Part shown: positions 25,940 to 35,137 of the stretch, one piece after another
Layout of the letters: every line of letters starts with the position of its first letter
Position numbering within the stretch: the first letter of the stretch is position 1
Assembly: GCF_014698065.1 (NCBI RefSeq)
Contig: NZ_JACJSI010000004.1
Span: 115,746 to 179,745 of the forward strand
Direction: 5' to 3'
From: Nostoc flagelliforme FACHB-838
GTDB taxonomy: Bacteria; Cyanobacteriota; Cyanobacteriia; Cyanobacteriales; Nostocaceae
Length of the DNA: 64,000 nucleotides
The notes under the pieces: generated by a model
Told to the model about the DNA's origin: nothing
Seen by the model: only the letters and a program-made list of their open reading frames with translations
The model's database searches: none
Made by a program: the position numbers and the translations under genes

Positions 25940-26923
25940 TTAAACAAGTCTCAAATCAGGATAATTTGCCAGTACATCATCAGATGTCAGGGTATCATTT
26001 TCAGCTTGCGGAGTCCAAAGAACTTCAATCGCTAGAAGTTTTTCACTAGGGATACTACCAATTTGCCGCAAAGCTTGACGCAAATCATCAGCACTGTTAA
26101 TCGATGTGGGGATTTCAAACTTACCTAATGTCGCCGCCAGCAAGGTGACGATAATGTATTCACCTGGGCCTTCGGTAAATAGGCGCGTGGGGTTGTCGAG
26201 TTCACCAGCCGGAGGTAAAGCATCTTTGGCACGGGCTGCTCTTAGCTGGTTGTTGACGTTAGAAATAGTTTCTTCGCTAAACTTGCTGCGTTCTGCCAGT
26301 GACAGCCGATTAAACTGACTTTCAGCTGAATTTAAACTGGCTTGTTGAGTGCCACCACCTGCATATACAAAGTATTCGGGATGGCGCAGTAAAGCTAGGC
26401 TAGCTTCTTGTAGAATTTCTGCTCTCCCCTCTGGGGTATTGGTATCAGCAGTTTCAGCAATGTGGTTGAGTTCATTTTGCAATTCACGGGCTTGAGCTAA
26501 CAAACCTACTTGCAAACGAGTTACAGAAACCGGAGAGTTACTGGTGTAATCTGCTTCTCCACTTTCACCGCCAGAGACGCGGCGGAAAGTTTGTAACAAG
26601 AAATTAGCGATCGCAAAGAAGATTAAGATGCCAAATAGACCACCAAATCCCCCGCCAATACCCCAGAAGGGAAGTAGGAAGGGAAAGCCAAAACCACCAC
26701 CAAAACCACCACCAGGATAGTACCCGCCTCCGCCAGGAGGTGCATAAGTACGCGGTGTATAGGTGCGGCTAGAAGGCACTCTAAAGGAGCCACCACCGAT
26801 TCGACCCCCACTGCGGGCCGCTAATGCTCCATCGGCGTGGCTAAAAGCCAAAGTTAACACCAGGCTTAGGGCGAGCAAGGTTTTTAACAGTGGTTTGATG
26901 GTTTGTTGTAGTTTTTTACGCAT
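25940..26923 (-). CDS. DUF1517 membrane protein with Gly-rich linker
   Basis: 327 residues. N-terminal signal or anchor (LLKTLLALSLVLTLAFSHADGALAARSGG), then a Gly/Pro/Tyr-rich stretch (about 37-85) containing FRVPSSRTYTPRTYAPPGGGG, a hydrophobic segment (about 90-112), and a soluble C-terminal domain with VTRLQVGLLAQARELQNEL and GEYIIVTLLAATLG...LRQALRQIGSIPSEKLLAIEVLWTPQ. That is the DUF1517 pattern, found in cyanobacteria and chloroplasts, probably in the thylakoid or plasma membrane. Biochemical function unknown. Confidence 0.88.
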   Translation of the reverse strand: MRKKLQQTIKPLLKTLLALSLVLTLAFSHADGALAARSGGRIGGGSFRVPSSRTYTPRTYAPPGGGGYYPGGGFGGGFGFPFLLPFWGIGGGFGGLFGILIFFAIANFLLQTFRRVSGGESGEADYTSNSPVSVTRLQVGLLAQARELQNELNHIAETADTNTPEGRAEILQEASLALLRHPEYFVYAGGGTQQASLNSAESQFNRLSLAERSKFSEETISNVNNQLRAARAKDALPPAGELDNPTRLFTEGPGEYIIVTLLAATLGKFEIPTSINSADDLRQALRQIGSIPSEKLLAIEVLWTPQAENDTLTSDDVLANYPDLRLV

Positions 26924-27811
26924 AATACAATCGCTTGGAAAACTGAATTAATTATTTATGATTTCTCCCCATGCTGGTAGGAGTATTTCAATCTGTCGCT
27001 AACGCCAGCCCGTAATTAAGCAAGCTTTGTAGCATTCACGTAGCATTCACCTTTAAAGGCTACATATTCAATCTACCGCGTCTTCTCTTGGGTCGGTAGC
27101 GATCGCAGGGGGGATTTCTCGACTGGGGAACCGTACCTTAAGATATGTTCACAATTACAGAAAGTTGAGATGTCTACAACGCGCTACACCTACGAGTAAT
27201 TGTTGCTACTTCTTGGACTAGCACTTTCAGATTACAGTTTTAGACTATCTATACAGATGATTAGAATTTTTAGTGATTATTTTGACTAATTTTTTAATAC
27301 TTCAGCCTACTCCTTTTGTCAGAAGCTAGAAGATGTTTTTTAAGTTACGGATAGCATTTACTACATTCAGCAGCTTTATATTTACATATATATAGCAGTC
27401 TCCAAAGTGCGTTTGATGCCTACTATTTAGACCAACTAGACATCATATCACTACTAAGTACTTGCCAAAATTTTTGGCGTTTTGGCACAACTGTCCAGAG
27501 TATTCAGAATATTCTGCTAAATTTACTAATTTTCGCAACAGCTTTTCACCGAGTAATTTTGCTACAAGTGCTAAATATTAATTTTATTTATTGTTCATCA
27601 TGCACAGAAATTCTTAATTAGTGAGAAATTTACCGCAAAAATAAAGTCAACACAATAAAAAAACAATCTTTGTGGCTAATCTTTTAAAATAGACTGCAAA
27701 TTTGTCTACCACATTCGTTTTAAAAGAAATAAAATAATAGTTATGGTTTGGAAAATAATCCTAATTGTAAATAAATTAAAAACTATTTGAAATATAGTCA
27801 TCAAGTTTATT
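26924..27811. other. Non-coding stretch of 888 bp
   Basis: Holds a member of the GCTACACCTACG dispersed element family (27168-27198) and a 12-bp palindrome CAGAATATTCTG (27505-27516). AT-rich in its second half. No gene recognised. Confidence 0.45.
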
Positions 27812-29044
27812 ATGGAACATATTTCTCAACTAACAGCCGAAATCACAGACAAAGCCGCATACCCGGATATCCTAGTCATATCCAGGATTTTCCTGCCGAA
27901 AGAAGCTGTAATTGGGGAATATATCTACAATCGCTGTCTCCAACATCCAGAACGAGTTATTGTGCTGGCGGCTAGTTGTTCAGGAGATCAAGCATTTGAT
28001 GAAAGTCAACAATTTCCTGTATATCGCTGGTATTACCCTAGATATTGGCGTAGTGGCTGGGTGGGAAGTATTTTAAAGCCTTTAGTCAATATCGTTTGCT
28101 CATTTGTTCTAGCAATTAAACTCTATTTTCGCTATCACTATCGTTATATAGAGTGGGGCCACAGCTATGATTTCCCTTCGCTGTTGTTATTGAGCTATTT
28201 ATTACCTATTCGCTTTTTTATCTATCTGCATGGTAATGATCTTCTTTGTACTTTACACAATCCCCTACTGCGATCGCTATTCAAATTAACACTTAAACGC
28301 GCCGAAGGCATTGTTTGTAACAGTTCTTATACAAGAGACTATCTTAGAACTGCTTTACGATTAGATACTCCTACCCACGTTATTAACCCAGTAATCAGAC
28401 CAGAAAAATTTGGTAATAATGTCGGGAGTCGTAGTAGCCTGGATGATTTACGTGTTCGTGTCCGTCAGACGTACAATATTCCCGAAGCAGCAATAGTTAT
28501 TCTCTCCATTGGCAGGCTAGTTAACCATAAGGGTTTCAACCGAGTAATTGACAACATTCCACTATTGCTAACTTTTGGGGTCGATGTCCACTATATAATC
28601 TGCGGTCAAGGGCCAAGTGAATCTGATCTGAAATCTCTGGCGCATCGTTTGCGGGTAGATAAGCGCGTACACTTTGGCGGATATGTGCCAGAGCGGGGAT
28701 TAGCAGGCTATTATGCTGCTTGTGACATATTTTCTATGCTGACTTTATCGGATACGAAACCTAATAATATGGAAGGTTTTGGTATGGTTTATTTAGAAGC
28801 AAGTTACTTTGGTAAACCCATAATTGCACCTCGTCTAGGCGGTGTTCTAGATACAGTTCAGCATGAAGAGAATGGGATACTGGTTAATCCCAATTCTGGT
28901 TATGAAGTATTTCAAGCTTTCAATCGGTTGTGCAAAGATCAACAACTACGTGAACAACTCGGTCGCAAAGGTAAAGAATTAGCCAAGCGTAGAACCCTTC
29001 ATCGGTCGCTTTATAAATTAGAGGGAAAAAACGCGATTTTGTAA
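27812..29044 (+). CDS. Family 4 glycosyltransferase
   Basis: 410 residues with GT-B fold. N-terminal part: DILVISRIFLPKEAVIGEYIYNRC; acceptor-domain HGNDLLC and IVCNSSYTRDYL. C-terminal donor domain: IVILSIGRLVNHKGFNRVI, YIICGQGPSESDL, VHFGGYVPERGLAGYYAACDIF and EGFGMVYLEASYFGKPIIAPRLGGV, where the E-x-F-G-x-x-x-x-E motif of retaining GT4 enzymes is complete. It probably builds an extracellular polysaccharide or glycolipid; donor and acceptor are unknown. Stands alone, 57 bp upstream of the beta-lactamase gene. Confidence 0.88.
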   Translation: MEHISQLTAEITDKAAYPDILVISRIFLPKEAVIGEYIYNRCLQHPERVIVLAASCSGDQAFDESQQFPVYRWYYPRYWRSGWVGSILKPLVNIVCSFVLAIKLYFRYHYRYIEWGHSYDFPSLLLLSYLLPIRFFIYLHGNDLLCTLHNPLLRSLFKLTLKRAEGIVCNSSYTRDYLRTALRLDTPTHVINPVIRPEKFGNNVGSRSSLDDLRVRVRQTYNIPEAAIVILSIGRLVNHKGFNRVIDNIPLLLTFGVDVHYIICGQGPSESDLKSLAHRLRVDKRVHFGGYVPERGLAGYYAACDIFSMLTLSDTKPNNMEGFGMVYLEASYFGKPIIAPRLGGVLDTVQHEENGILVNPNSGYEVFQAFNRLCKDQQLREQLGRKGKELAKRRTLHRSLYKLEGKNAIL

Positions 29045-29101
29045 TGCAAATAAGCAAGATTGCAGTGTAAAATCTCGCTTGTGATGCGATTATAATATGC
29101 A

Positions 29102-30013
29102 ATGAAAAATCTCTGGTTTCGCATAGAGCGATTCTTTCGACGTTACGCAAATCGCCGAATGCAATCTTTTGTCTTTACAATCATTGGATGTCTGGCTGTA
29201 TTGAGTGTGATTACCTCTGGGGTAATGTATGTTGTGGCTCAACCTGCCTCAACTTCATCTCAACGTCCCGCTGTTAAAGCGCCAAATTTCGGGCGACACT
29301 TTCAAGAATTCGGCCATGAAGGCTCAATCTTGATTTACGACTCAAAAAACAACCGCACCTATGAACATAATCCTCAAGGTAATGCAACTGCGATCGCTCC
29401 AGCTTCGACATTCAAAATTTTTAACGCGCTGGTAGCTTTAGAAACAGGCGTAGTTCCTGATGATGTGGCGGTTCTCACTTGGGATGGAATTCATCGAGAC
29501 ATTGATGCCTGGAATCATGATACGAATTTGCGTCAAGCCTTTAAAGATTCAACTGTTTGGTTCTATCAAGTACTAGCACGTAGGGCTGGATATGAGCGAA
29601 TGCAGCAATTTATTAATAAAGTAGGTTACGGGAACCGTCAAATTGGCACAGCCGCAGACATTGATCGTTTTTGGCTACAACAGCAGCTATTGCAAATTAC
29701 ACCCAAAGAGCAAATTAAGTTTTTGCAACGGTTATATCAAGGCGATTTACCTTTCTCCCAAAGGACAATAAATCTTGTCAAAGACATTATGGTACGCGAA
29801 CAAACTCCAGATTATACACTGCGAGGAAAGACGGGATGGTTAACAAGTACCAAACCAAACATTGGTTGGTTTGTGGGTTATTTAGAGCAAAATAAAAACG
29901 TCTACTTTTTCGCAACAACCCTTGATATGGATAAAGCAGAGGATGCACCCGCCCGCATCGAAATTACACGACGCAGCCTCAAAGATTTGGGTTTGCTAGC
30001 TCAAATTAACTAA
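29102..30013 (+). CDS. Class D beta-lactamase (OXA-like)
   Basis: 303 residues. A transmembrane or signal segment (about 20-45) precedes the catalytic domain. All class D motifs are present in order: S102-T-F-K105 (nucleophile and carboxylatable Lys), S150-T-V152, Y176-G-N178, and K243-T-G-W246. It should hydrolyse beta-lactams in the periplasm, unless it acts as a penicillin-binding-like sensor such as BlaR. Spacing between motifs is normal for OXA enzymes. It has no regulator next to it. Confidence 0.9.
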   Translation: MKNLWFRIERFFRRYANRRMQSFVFTIIGCLAVLSVITSGVMYVVAQPASTSSQRPAVKAPNFGRHFQEFGHEGSILIYDSKNNRTYEHNPQGNATAIAPASTFKIFNALVALETGVVPDDVAVLTWDGIHRDIDAWNHDTNLRQAFKDSTVWFYQVLARRAGYERMQQFINKVGYGNRQIGTAADIDRFWLQQQLLQITPKEQIKFLQRLYQGDLPFSQRTINLVKDIMVREQTPDYTLRGKTGWLTSTKPNIGWFVGYLEQNKNVYFFATTLDMDKAEDAPARIEITRRSLKDLGLLAQIN

Positions 30014-30222
30014 CCACCACCAACGATAGTTACCACTTCTAAGCGATCGCCTGGTTGTACTTGCGTTTCCGGCCAAAACTGCCGATGTAAAATTTCACCA
30101 TTATACTCTACAGCCACCAAGCGGGGGTTAAAACCCAACTGTTGGAGTAAGTCGGGTAAAGAAGTTTGCAACGAACAGCTATGGGTTTCCCCATTTACCT
30201 GAACCGTAATCGCGTTAGACAT
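30010..30222 (-). CDS. thiS: ThiS sulfur carrier protein
   Basis: 70 residues: TVQVNGETHSC at the start and a C-terminal G-G-G tail (VVTIVGGG), whose last Gly is thiocarboxylated to donate sulfur to thiazole synthase (ThiG, at 58845-60887 here). The start is set at MSNAITVQVNG (30222), since upstream codons come from repeat-like intergenic DNA. It lies 61 bp after thiE and is likely co-transcribed. Its stop overlaps the beta-lactamase stop by 4 bp (convergent). Confidence 0.92.
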   Translation of the reverse strand: MSNAITVQVNGETHSCSLQTSLPDLLQQLGFNPRLVAVEYNGEILHRQFWPETQVQPGDRLEVVTIVGGG

Positions 30223-30283
30223 AATTGGGGACTGGGGTATTAAGTATTGGTTATTTACTTTGGACAAATGACAAATAACTCTT

Positions 30284-31339
30284 TCAAAATTCTGGTTTAA
30301 TGCGATTAAGTTGAGAGAGCAAATATTGTGTTACTAGTGTAGGCTGTTCGGCTTGCATGAGCGATCGCACCACTGCTACACGTTCGGCTCCGGCATCGAT
30401 CACATCATTGATATTATTGGCATCTATTCCCCCAATGGCAAACCAGGGAATTGAGCAATTTTTGGCAGCATAGCTGACGTATTCTAGCCCTGTTGCTACC
30501 TTACCTAGTTTCGTGGGAGTTTCATAAACCGGCCCCACGCCAATATAATCTACACCTTCAGCAATTGCTGCTTGCATTTCTTCTTTATTGGTGGTAGAAA
30601 AACCTATTAAACGCTGTGAACCCAGTAATTGCCGAGCGATGGCAATAGGCATATCTTGTTGTCCCAAATGCACCCCATCGGCATCGACAGCTAAAGCTAC
30701 ATCCACGCGATCGTTAACGATGAACAAAGCACCGTAAATATGGCATAACTGCCGCAGTTTTCTTGCTTGTTCCAGACGCAAAGAATCATCTGCGGTTTTG
30801 TCGCGGTATTGTAAAAGCGTTAATCCGCCTTTGAGTGCAGCTTCGACATTGTTCAACAAAGTTTCATGTGGGGAAGTGACAAGATACAAACGCGATCGCC
30901 ACAATAATTGATGGCGCTGATGACCCATTAAACTACTTTCTAGGGTATAAACCTGATAGCGCATTTGCTTGCAAGCTTTAGCCATAGTTGGCTGGTAAAG
31001 CTTGCTGTATTCTTCCAACACCCTTAATGCTTCTTCTATCCGGCAAAAGTTAGCTTGCAATACCGATTTGATACTAGCTCGTTGTTCTTCTTGAGGATGG
31101 GTTAACTCTGTCCCAGGATCGCCTGGTGTATCTCGCGCTGCCCGTAATTCCGAGGTATGCCACTTGGCTACTTCTTGGCGCAAGCGTTTGCATTCAAGAG
31201 CTAACTGAGCATTATTCAACCCAAACCGACACCATTCCTCGATAATTCGCAAGCCTTCACGAGCGCGATCTAAATTAGCATCTAAAATGCGGTAAACAAC
31301 TTGCTGTATTTGCTCTTTTTGGCTGTATGGCTCAACCAT
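30284..31339 (-). CDS. thiE: Thiamine phosphate synthase with cyanobacterial N-terminal extension
   Basis: About 351 residues; canonical ThiE is ~210. Residues 1-140 form an extra helical domain (RILDANLDRAREGLRIIEEWCRFGL...NFCRIEEALRVLEEYSKL). The rest is the TIM barrel that couples the pyrimidine and thiazole moieties: LYLVTSPHETLLNNVEAALKGGLTLLQYRDK, FIVNDRVDVALAVDADGVHLGQQDMP, IGFSTTNKEE, IGVGPVYETPTKLG and WFAIGGID. An in-frame ATG at 31399 would add 20 residues; I prefer MVEPYSQKEQ at 31339. thiS follows directly. Confidence 0.93.
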   Translation of the reverse strand: MVEPYSQKEQIQQVVYRILDANLDRAREGLRIIEEWCRFGLNNAQLALECKRLRQEVAKWHTSELRAARDTPGDPGTELTHPQEEQRASIKSVLQANFCRIEEALRVLEEYSKLYQPTMAKACKQMRYQVYTLESSLMGHQRHQLLWRSRLYLVTSPHETLLNNVEAALKGGLTLLQYRDKTADDSLRLEQARKLRQLCHIYGALFIVNDRVDVALAVDADGVHLGQQDMPIAIARQLLGSQRLIGFSTTNKEEMQAAIAEGVDYIGVGPVYETPTKLGKVATGLEYVSYAAKNCSIPWFAIGGIDANNINDVIDAGAERVAVVRSLMQAEQPTLVTQYLLSQLNRIKPEF

Positions 31340-31613
31340 TACAACAACCCCATTAGTGCTTTCATCGAAGTGTGAATTATCATAAGTCCTAGTAACCATA
31401 GTTAATTAATTTGCTTTTTTTTACTAGATTTTTGCTGAATCTACGCAAAACAACGTATTAGTGAGGGTTACAATAAATTATCCCATGTTCCTATAAGCAG
31501 TGATAAGGGTAGTTTGAGGCTACAGTTTTGCACTAAGGTTAGTCAAGTATTTTTCGGTAAAGGACAAGCTTACAAAAGACTGGCAAGAGCGAATACATCA
31601 GAGAATTCACAAT

Positions 31614-31676
31614 TGTAGAGACGTAGCACTGTTAGGCCTCTACAAGGGTTTTAGATAACGCATATTTAAATTTCAC
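31614..31676. repeat. Dispersed hairpin element, copy 2 (inverted relative to copy 1)
   Basis: TGTAGAGACGTAGCACTG...CCTCTACA followed by AGATAACGCATATTTAAATT. It is the reverse complement of 1797-1858 over its full length with a few changes. The right arm of the hairpin is less well kept than in copy 1. Confidence 0.7.
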
Positions 31677-31772
31677 TCCTATTTCTATTAGATACAGCAG
31701 ATTGCAACAGGCGTGAGGTACAGATAATCGTAGGGAACATGGCTGTGCCCCTACCCATGCAAGACTTTTCGG

Positions 31773-31831
31773 TTAAGGGGAAAAGGGGAAGGGTTTCATA
31801 TTTACCTTTACCCCTTCCCCTTTAACCTTTC
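31773..31831. repeat. Long G/C-polarised inverted repeat
   Basis: GGTTAAGGGGAAAAGGGG and CCCCTTCCCCTTTAACC form a near-perfect stem. A related half-element (CCTTTAACCGAGAAGTATTG) is at about 56143-56164, so this is a second dispersed repeat family. Confidence 0.6.
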
Positions 31832-32097
31832 CCCAGACCACAAGAGAGATTGTTGGATTTATCCGAAAAGTATTGCCTACCCATGTACTTCATTTACCTG
31901 AAATACGCTGTATAACAATGACAATGACAGATGCACAATTGATGAATTGTGTCTACCAAGAGATGAAGATGTCTAATTACCATTTATTACTATGTATTAA
32001 ATATCGTCAATCGTTCAATATATAAGTAATATTATCGACAGAATACTCTCTAAAGAGTATAAGAATTTATTGTTACTTTTAAGGAGCAGTGTTAAAT

Positions 32098-33978
32098 ATG
32101 ATTCTCCCTCGTGTGTTTCCTAAGTACCGTAAAGTAGATATTCTGCTTGTAAACCTGAAGTTTCTGAAATCAGCAAGGCTTTTATTTTTTAATTTTTCAG
32201 TATTATCTTTTACTTTAGGTATGGGAACGGCAAGTATGGCGTTCTTAGGTACAAGCCTAGATAGTGCGATCGCTCAGATTCCATCGACACCAGATTCAGC
32301 GCCTTTGGGTAAACAAACATCTCAGGTTAAGGTGCTATTTGTCAACCCTAGTGTTGGAGATGACAGCACAGGCAATGGCAGCGAATCCGCCCCTATAAAA
32401 ACCATTACCCAAGGGTTAAGATTAGCTAACGCCAATACTGTAATTATGCTCTCCACAGGGACTTATAGCGCTGAGACAGGAGAAGAATTTCCCTTAATGC
32501 TCAAACCAGGTATTTCAATTCAAGGCAGCCCTAGCAATCAAGGTAAGGATATTATCATTCAGGGAGGCGGTGATTATCTGAGTCGGAGCTTTGGCGGTCA
32601 AAATGTCACAATTGTAGGGGCAAATCAAGCCTTGCTCACTGGGGTGACGGTGACGAACCCTAATCGCCGTGGTTACGGTTTATGGATTGAATCTAGCAAT
32701 CCGGTAGTTACGGAAAATACATTTACTGGCTGTACCCAAGATGGAATTTCCGTCAGTGGTAATGCTGCACCGAGCATTAGCAAGAATTATTTTGAGCGTA
32801 ATGGAGCCAATGGCATCACAATTGGCGGTAACTCCAATCCTGAAGTCAAAGAAAATATCTTTCATCAAACCGGTTTTGGCATCAATATTGCCCAAAATGC
32901 TGCTCCGATCATTATAGGCAATCAAATTCAGAACAATAGATCGGGAATTATAGTACAAGCAAAAGCTCGCCCCATTTTACGGAACAATTCTATTCAAGAT
33001 AATAAAGAAGATGGTTTAGTTGCGATCGCTCAAGCAATGCCAGATTTGGGTAATACATCCGAACCTGGGGGTAATCAATTTCAAAATAATGCCCGCTACG
33101 ACATTAACGCCAGCGCTGCCAAACAGGTGATTCCTGCTGCTGGTAACAACCTTGTGAGTAGTCGCATCACTGGTAAGGTAGATATTAACGCAACAACAGC
33201 ACTAGCAACCGAAAATTCTCAACCTGTTTCTGCTGCCAATAATGTTTTACGAGAAATACCAGCAAACGGTGAAATAACCTTTTCGGCTCCTGAAATGTCT
33301 GAAACTAGCAACAGCATTTCCGCAAATAATCCTGTTTCTACACAAATAAACGGCCAATCGCTGCCATTAATGCCAGCCAATGGACAACTTTCCTCGCCTA
33401 AATCCAATCAACAATCACCCACCCCTCAAGTCGCCGGATTTCCAACTCCTAGCAGTTTAGCAGGGAGAGAAATAACAACTGACACTCAAGTTGCACAGCC
33501 GCCTAATATACCACAGTTAAATTATGTGCGGATTGATCCTAATACGATTGAGTTTACTGCCCCTGAGTATCCATCCAATTCAGTTGCACAGCCACCAGTT
33601 ACAAGCGTGAAGGAGCAAATACAGCAGCCATTACCAATACTACAAACTGCTGCTTTAGGTGCTTCAGCACTTTTACCACTTCCTGAGAACAATATCCCCA
33701 TTGCTAATACTCGCAATATGCAAACAAGTTCTGCAAGTATTCCTTATGGTAGTAACTCTGCGACACAATTCGGTGTACGTTATCGCGTAGTAGTTCCACT
33801 CTTCACTGATAAAGATCAAGATTTAGTGCGATCGCTTGCTCCTGGTGCATTTCCCACAGTCTGGGAAGGTCAAAGAGTTATGCAAGCAGGAGTATTTAGC
33901 AGTGAATATAACGCTAAAGAAATGCTCAAAACACTCTCTAGCAATGGTTTAAGAGCTATTGTGGAGCCATTGAATTAA
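32098..33978 (+). CDS. Exported right-handed beta-helix protein (DUF1565) with SPOR-like C-terminus
   Basis: 626 residues. A hydrophobic signal/anchor at about 30-60 precedes LFVNPSVGDDSTGNGSESAPIKTITQGLRLA, the DUF1565 signature, and then parallel beta-helix repeats (about 150-330: GYGLWIESSNPVVTENTF, DGISVSGNAAPSISKNYF, GITIGGNSNPEVKENIF, GINIAQNAAPIIIGNQI). A Pro/Gln/Ser-rich linker follows, and the last ~70 residues (VRYRVVVPLFTDKDQDLVRSL...MQAGVFSSEYNAKEMLKTLSSNGLRAIVEPL) are SPOR-like, suggesting cell-wall targeting. The start is the ATG 11 bases after AAGGAG; the GTG at 32089 is too close to it. Such proteins bind or cleave polysaccharide; no catalytic residues assigned. Confidence 0.8.
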   Translation: MILPRVFPKYRKVDILLVNLKFLKSARLLFFNFSVLSFTLGMGTASMAFLGTSLDSAIAQIPSTPDSAPLGKQTSQVKVLFVNPSVGDDSTGNGSESAPIKTITQGLRLANANTVIMLSTGTYSAETGEEFPLMLKPGISIQGSPSNQGKDIIIQGGGDYLSRSFGGQNVTIVGANQALLTGVTVTNPNRRGYGLWIESSNPVVTENTFTGCTQDGISVSGNAAPSISKNYFERNGANGITIGGNSNPEVKENIFHQTGFGINIAQNAAPIIIGNQIQNNRSGIIVQAKARPILRNNSIQDNKEDGLVAIAQAMPDLGNTSEPGGNQFQNNARYDINASAAKQVIPAAGNNLVSSRITGKVDINATTALATENSQPVSAANNVLREIPANGEITFSAPEMSETSNSISANNPVSTQINGQSLPLMPANGQLSSPKSNQQSPTPQVAGFPTPSSLAGREITTDTQVAQPPNIPQLNYVRIDPNTIEFTAPEYPSNSVAQPPVTSVKEQIQQPLPILQTAALGASALLPLPENNIPIANTRNMQTSSASIPYGSNSATQFGVRYRVVVPLFTDKDQDLVRSLAPGAFPTVWEGQRVMQAGVFSSEYNAKEMLKTLSSNGLRAIVEPLN

Positions 33979-34186
33979 TTGGACATAGGGCAAAAGGGGT
34001 AGAGGGGAAAGACTTACCATCCCCTCAAGTCTTTTTCCTCAATTTTAAATTTTATTGCGGGTCAAAATGATATTAATTGCCTTAAGAGAGCGATCGCTTT
34101 CCTACTGTGGGGAGGCATCGCTCTTGTAGCCAAGGGCGCGATCGCCTTCGCCGTAAATTAGGTTAAGGCAAGAAAACTCATTATCT

Positions 34187-34427
34187 AATACTCCAACACG
34201 ACTTTGAAGTACTTCAACACGACTTTGAAGTACTTCAACACGACTTTGAAGTACCTCAACACGACTTTGAAGTACCTCAACACGACTTTGAAGTACTTCA
34301 ACACGACTTTGAAGTACCTCAACACGACTTTGAAGTACCTCAACACGACTTTGAAGTACCTCAACACGACTTTGAAGTACCTCAACACGACTTTGAGGTA
34401 CTCCAACACGACTTTGAGGTATCTATT
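34187..34427. repeat. Array of about eleven 21-bp tandem repeats
   Basis: Consensus unit CAACACGACTTTGAAGTACYT. Units where Y-T reads TT form TTGAAGTACTTCAA, a perfect 14-bp palindrome at each junction; other units carry CCTCAA or CTCCAA. The period of 21 keeps all three frames of one strand in step: plus LKYFNTT and QHDFEVL, minus RYFKVVL and VLQSRVE. None has a credible start and ribosome-binding site. Located between the beta-helix gene and the 34607 gene. Nothing else is seen in 33979-34606 apart from GCGATCGC words. Confidence 0.85.
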
Positions 34428-34606
34428 GCTGATTTAATGTGATTTTTTTGACAATTTAAATAAAATTTTCAGTATAATCCACTAAAAAATAATTAGGTCG
34501 ATCTTAATTTGCTTTAATTTTTCCGAATTATCTCTCAGAGAAGTTTATTGTTGCCTTGGCTAGAGTATATGCAGTAATCCTATAACTTCCTTCAGGAGCG
34601 CATCTC

Positions 34607-35029
34607 ATGGCACGACTAAAACGCAGTTCACCGACTTTAGAAAAGGCTCTCCGTCGAATTGCAGGAATGCGATCAATTAGCCCGACGCTAGAATTTGGCA
34701 ACGGATTAAATTTGACAAACTACGACAGCCGCATTCAAACCTTGCAAATCCAGCTATCTACCTACAACACTTTACTCTCTAGCATAGATGAAATGGCAGG
34801 TCGCCTCTCTCTAATTGAAGAAGAATTGCGCGGCTACTCTGAAAAGATGTTAATGAGTGTGGCAACCCATTATGGCAAAGACAGTTTGCAGTATGTCCAG
34901 GCGGGAGGCAAGTCACGCAAGAAATTATCACGCCGTTCGAGCAACACCCAATCCCCATCTGAGAGTACAGCTACAATCTTGAATGGTGCAAACAACAATG
35001 GTAAAGAAACCTCTGTTGTTTTACCTTAA
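34607..35029 (+). CDS. Small basic helical protein, unrecognised
   Basis: 140 residues. The middle (YDSRIQTLQIQLSTYNTLLSSIDEMAGRLSLIEEELRGYSEKMLMSVATHYGKDSLQY) is a predicted coiled coil; the N-terminus is basic and the C-terminus is Ser/Asn-rich and disordered, with GGKSRKKLSRR. It begins with ATG 7 bases after CAGGAGCG, a good ribosome-binding site. It looks like a conserved cyanobacterial protein of unknown function. Confidence 0.7.
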   Translation: MARLKRSSPTLEKALRRIAGMRSISPTLEFGNGLNLTNYDSRIQTLQIQLSTYNTLLSSIDEMAGRLSLIEEELRGYSEKMLMSVATHYGKDSLQYVQAGGKSRKKLSRRSSNTQSPSESTATILNGANNNGKETSVVLP

Positions 35030-35137
35030 TCGTTTAACTACATCGTGCTAATAAATTCTTAATTACGAATTACGAATTATTCGGTCACTGGCTCTGCGTC
35101 GGAGAACGCCACCTGATACTCCTTATCTTTCCACTCC

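Larger units (their letters stand above)
31400..32097. other. Intergenic region with two repeat elements
   Basis: Holds hairpin element copy 2 (31614-31676) and a long inverted repeat (31773-31831) built from AAGGGGAAAAGGGGAAGGG and its complement. ACAGCAGATT and ATTGC.TACCCATGTACTT words recur. The last part contains the ribosome-binding site of the beta-helix gene (AAGGAG at 32081-32086). Confidence 0.6.

Noticed and set aside
31340..31560. TPP riboswitch upstream of thiE
   Set aside because: The conserved CUGAGA and neighbouring boxes could not be found on the minus strand.
34185..34437. Reading frames on both strands of the 21-bp repeat array as proteins
   Set aside because: They arise automatically because the period is a multiple of three; starts are TTG within repeats and no ribosome-binding site exists.
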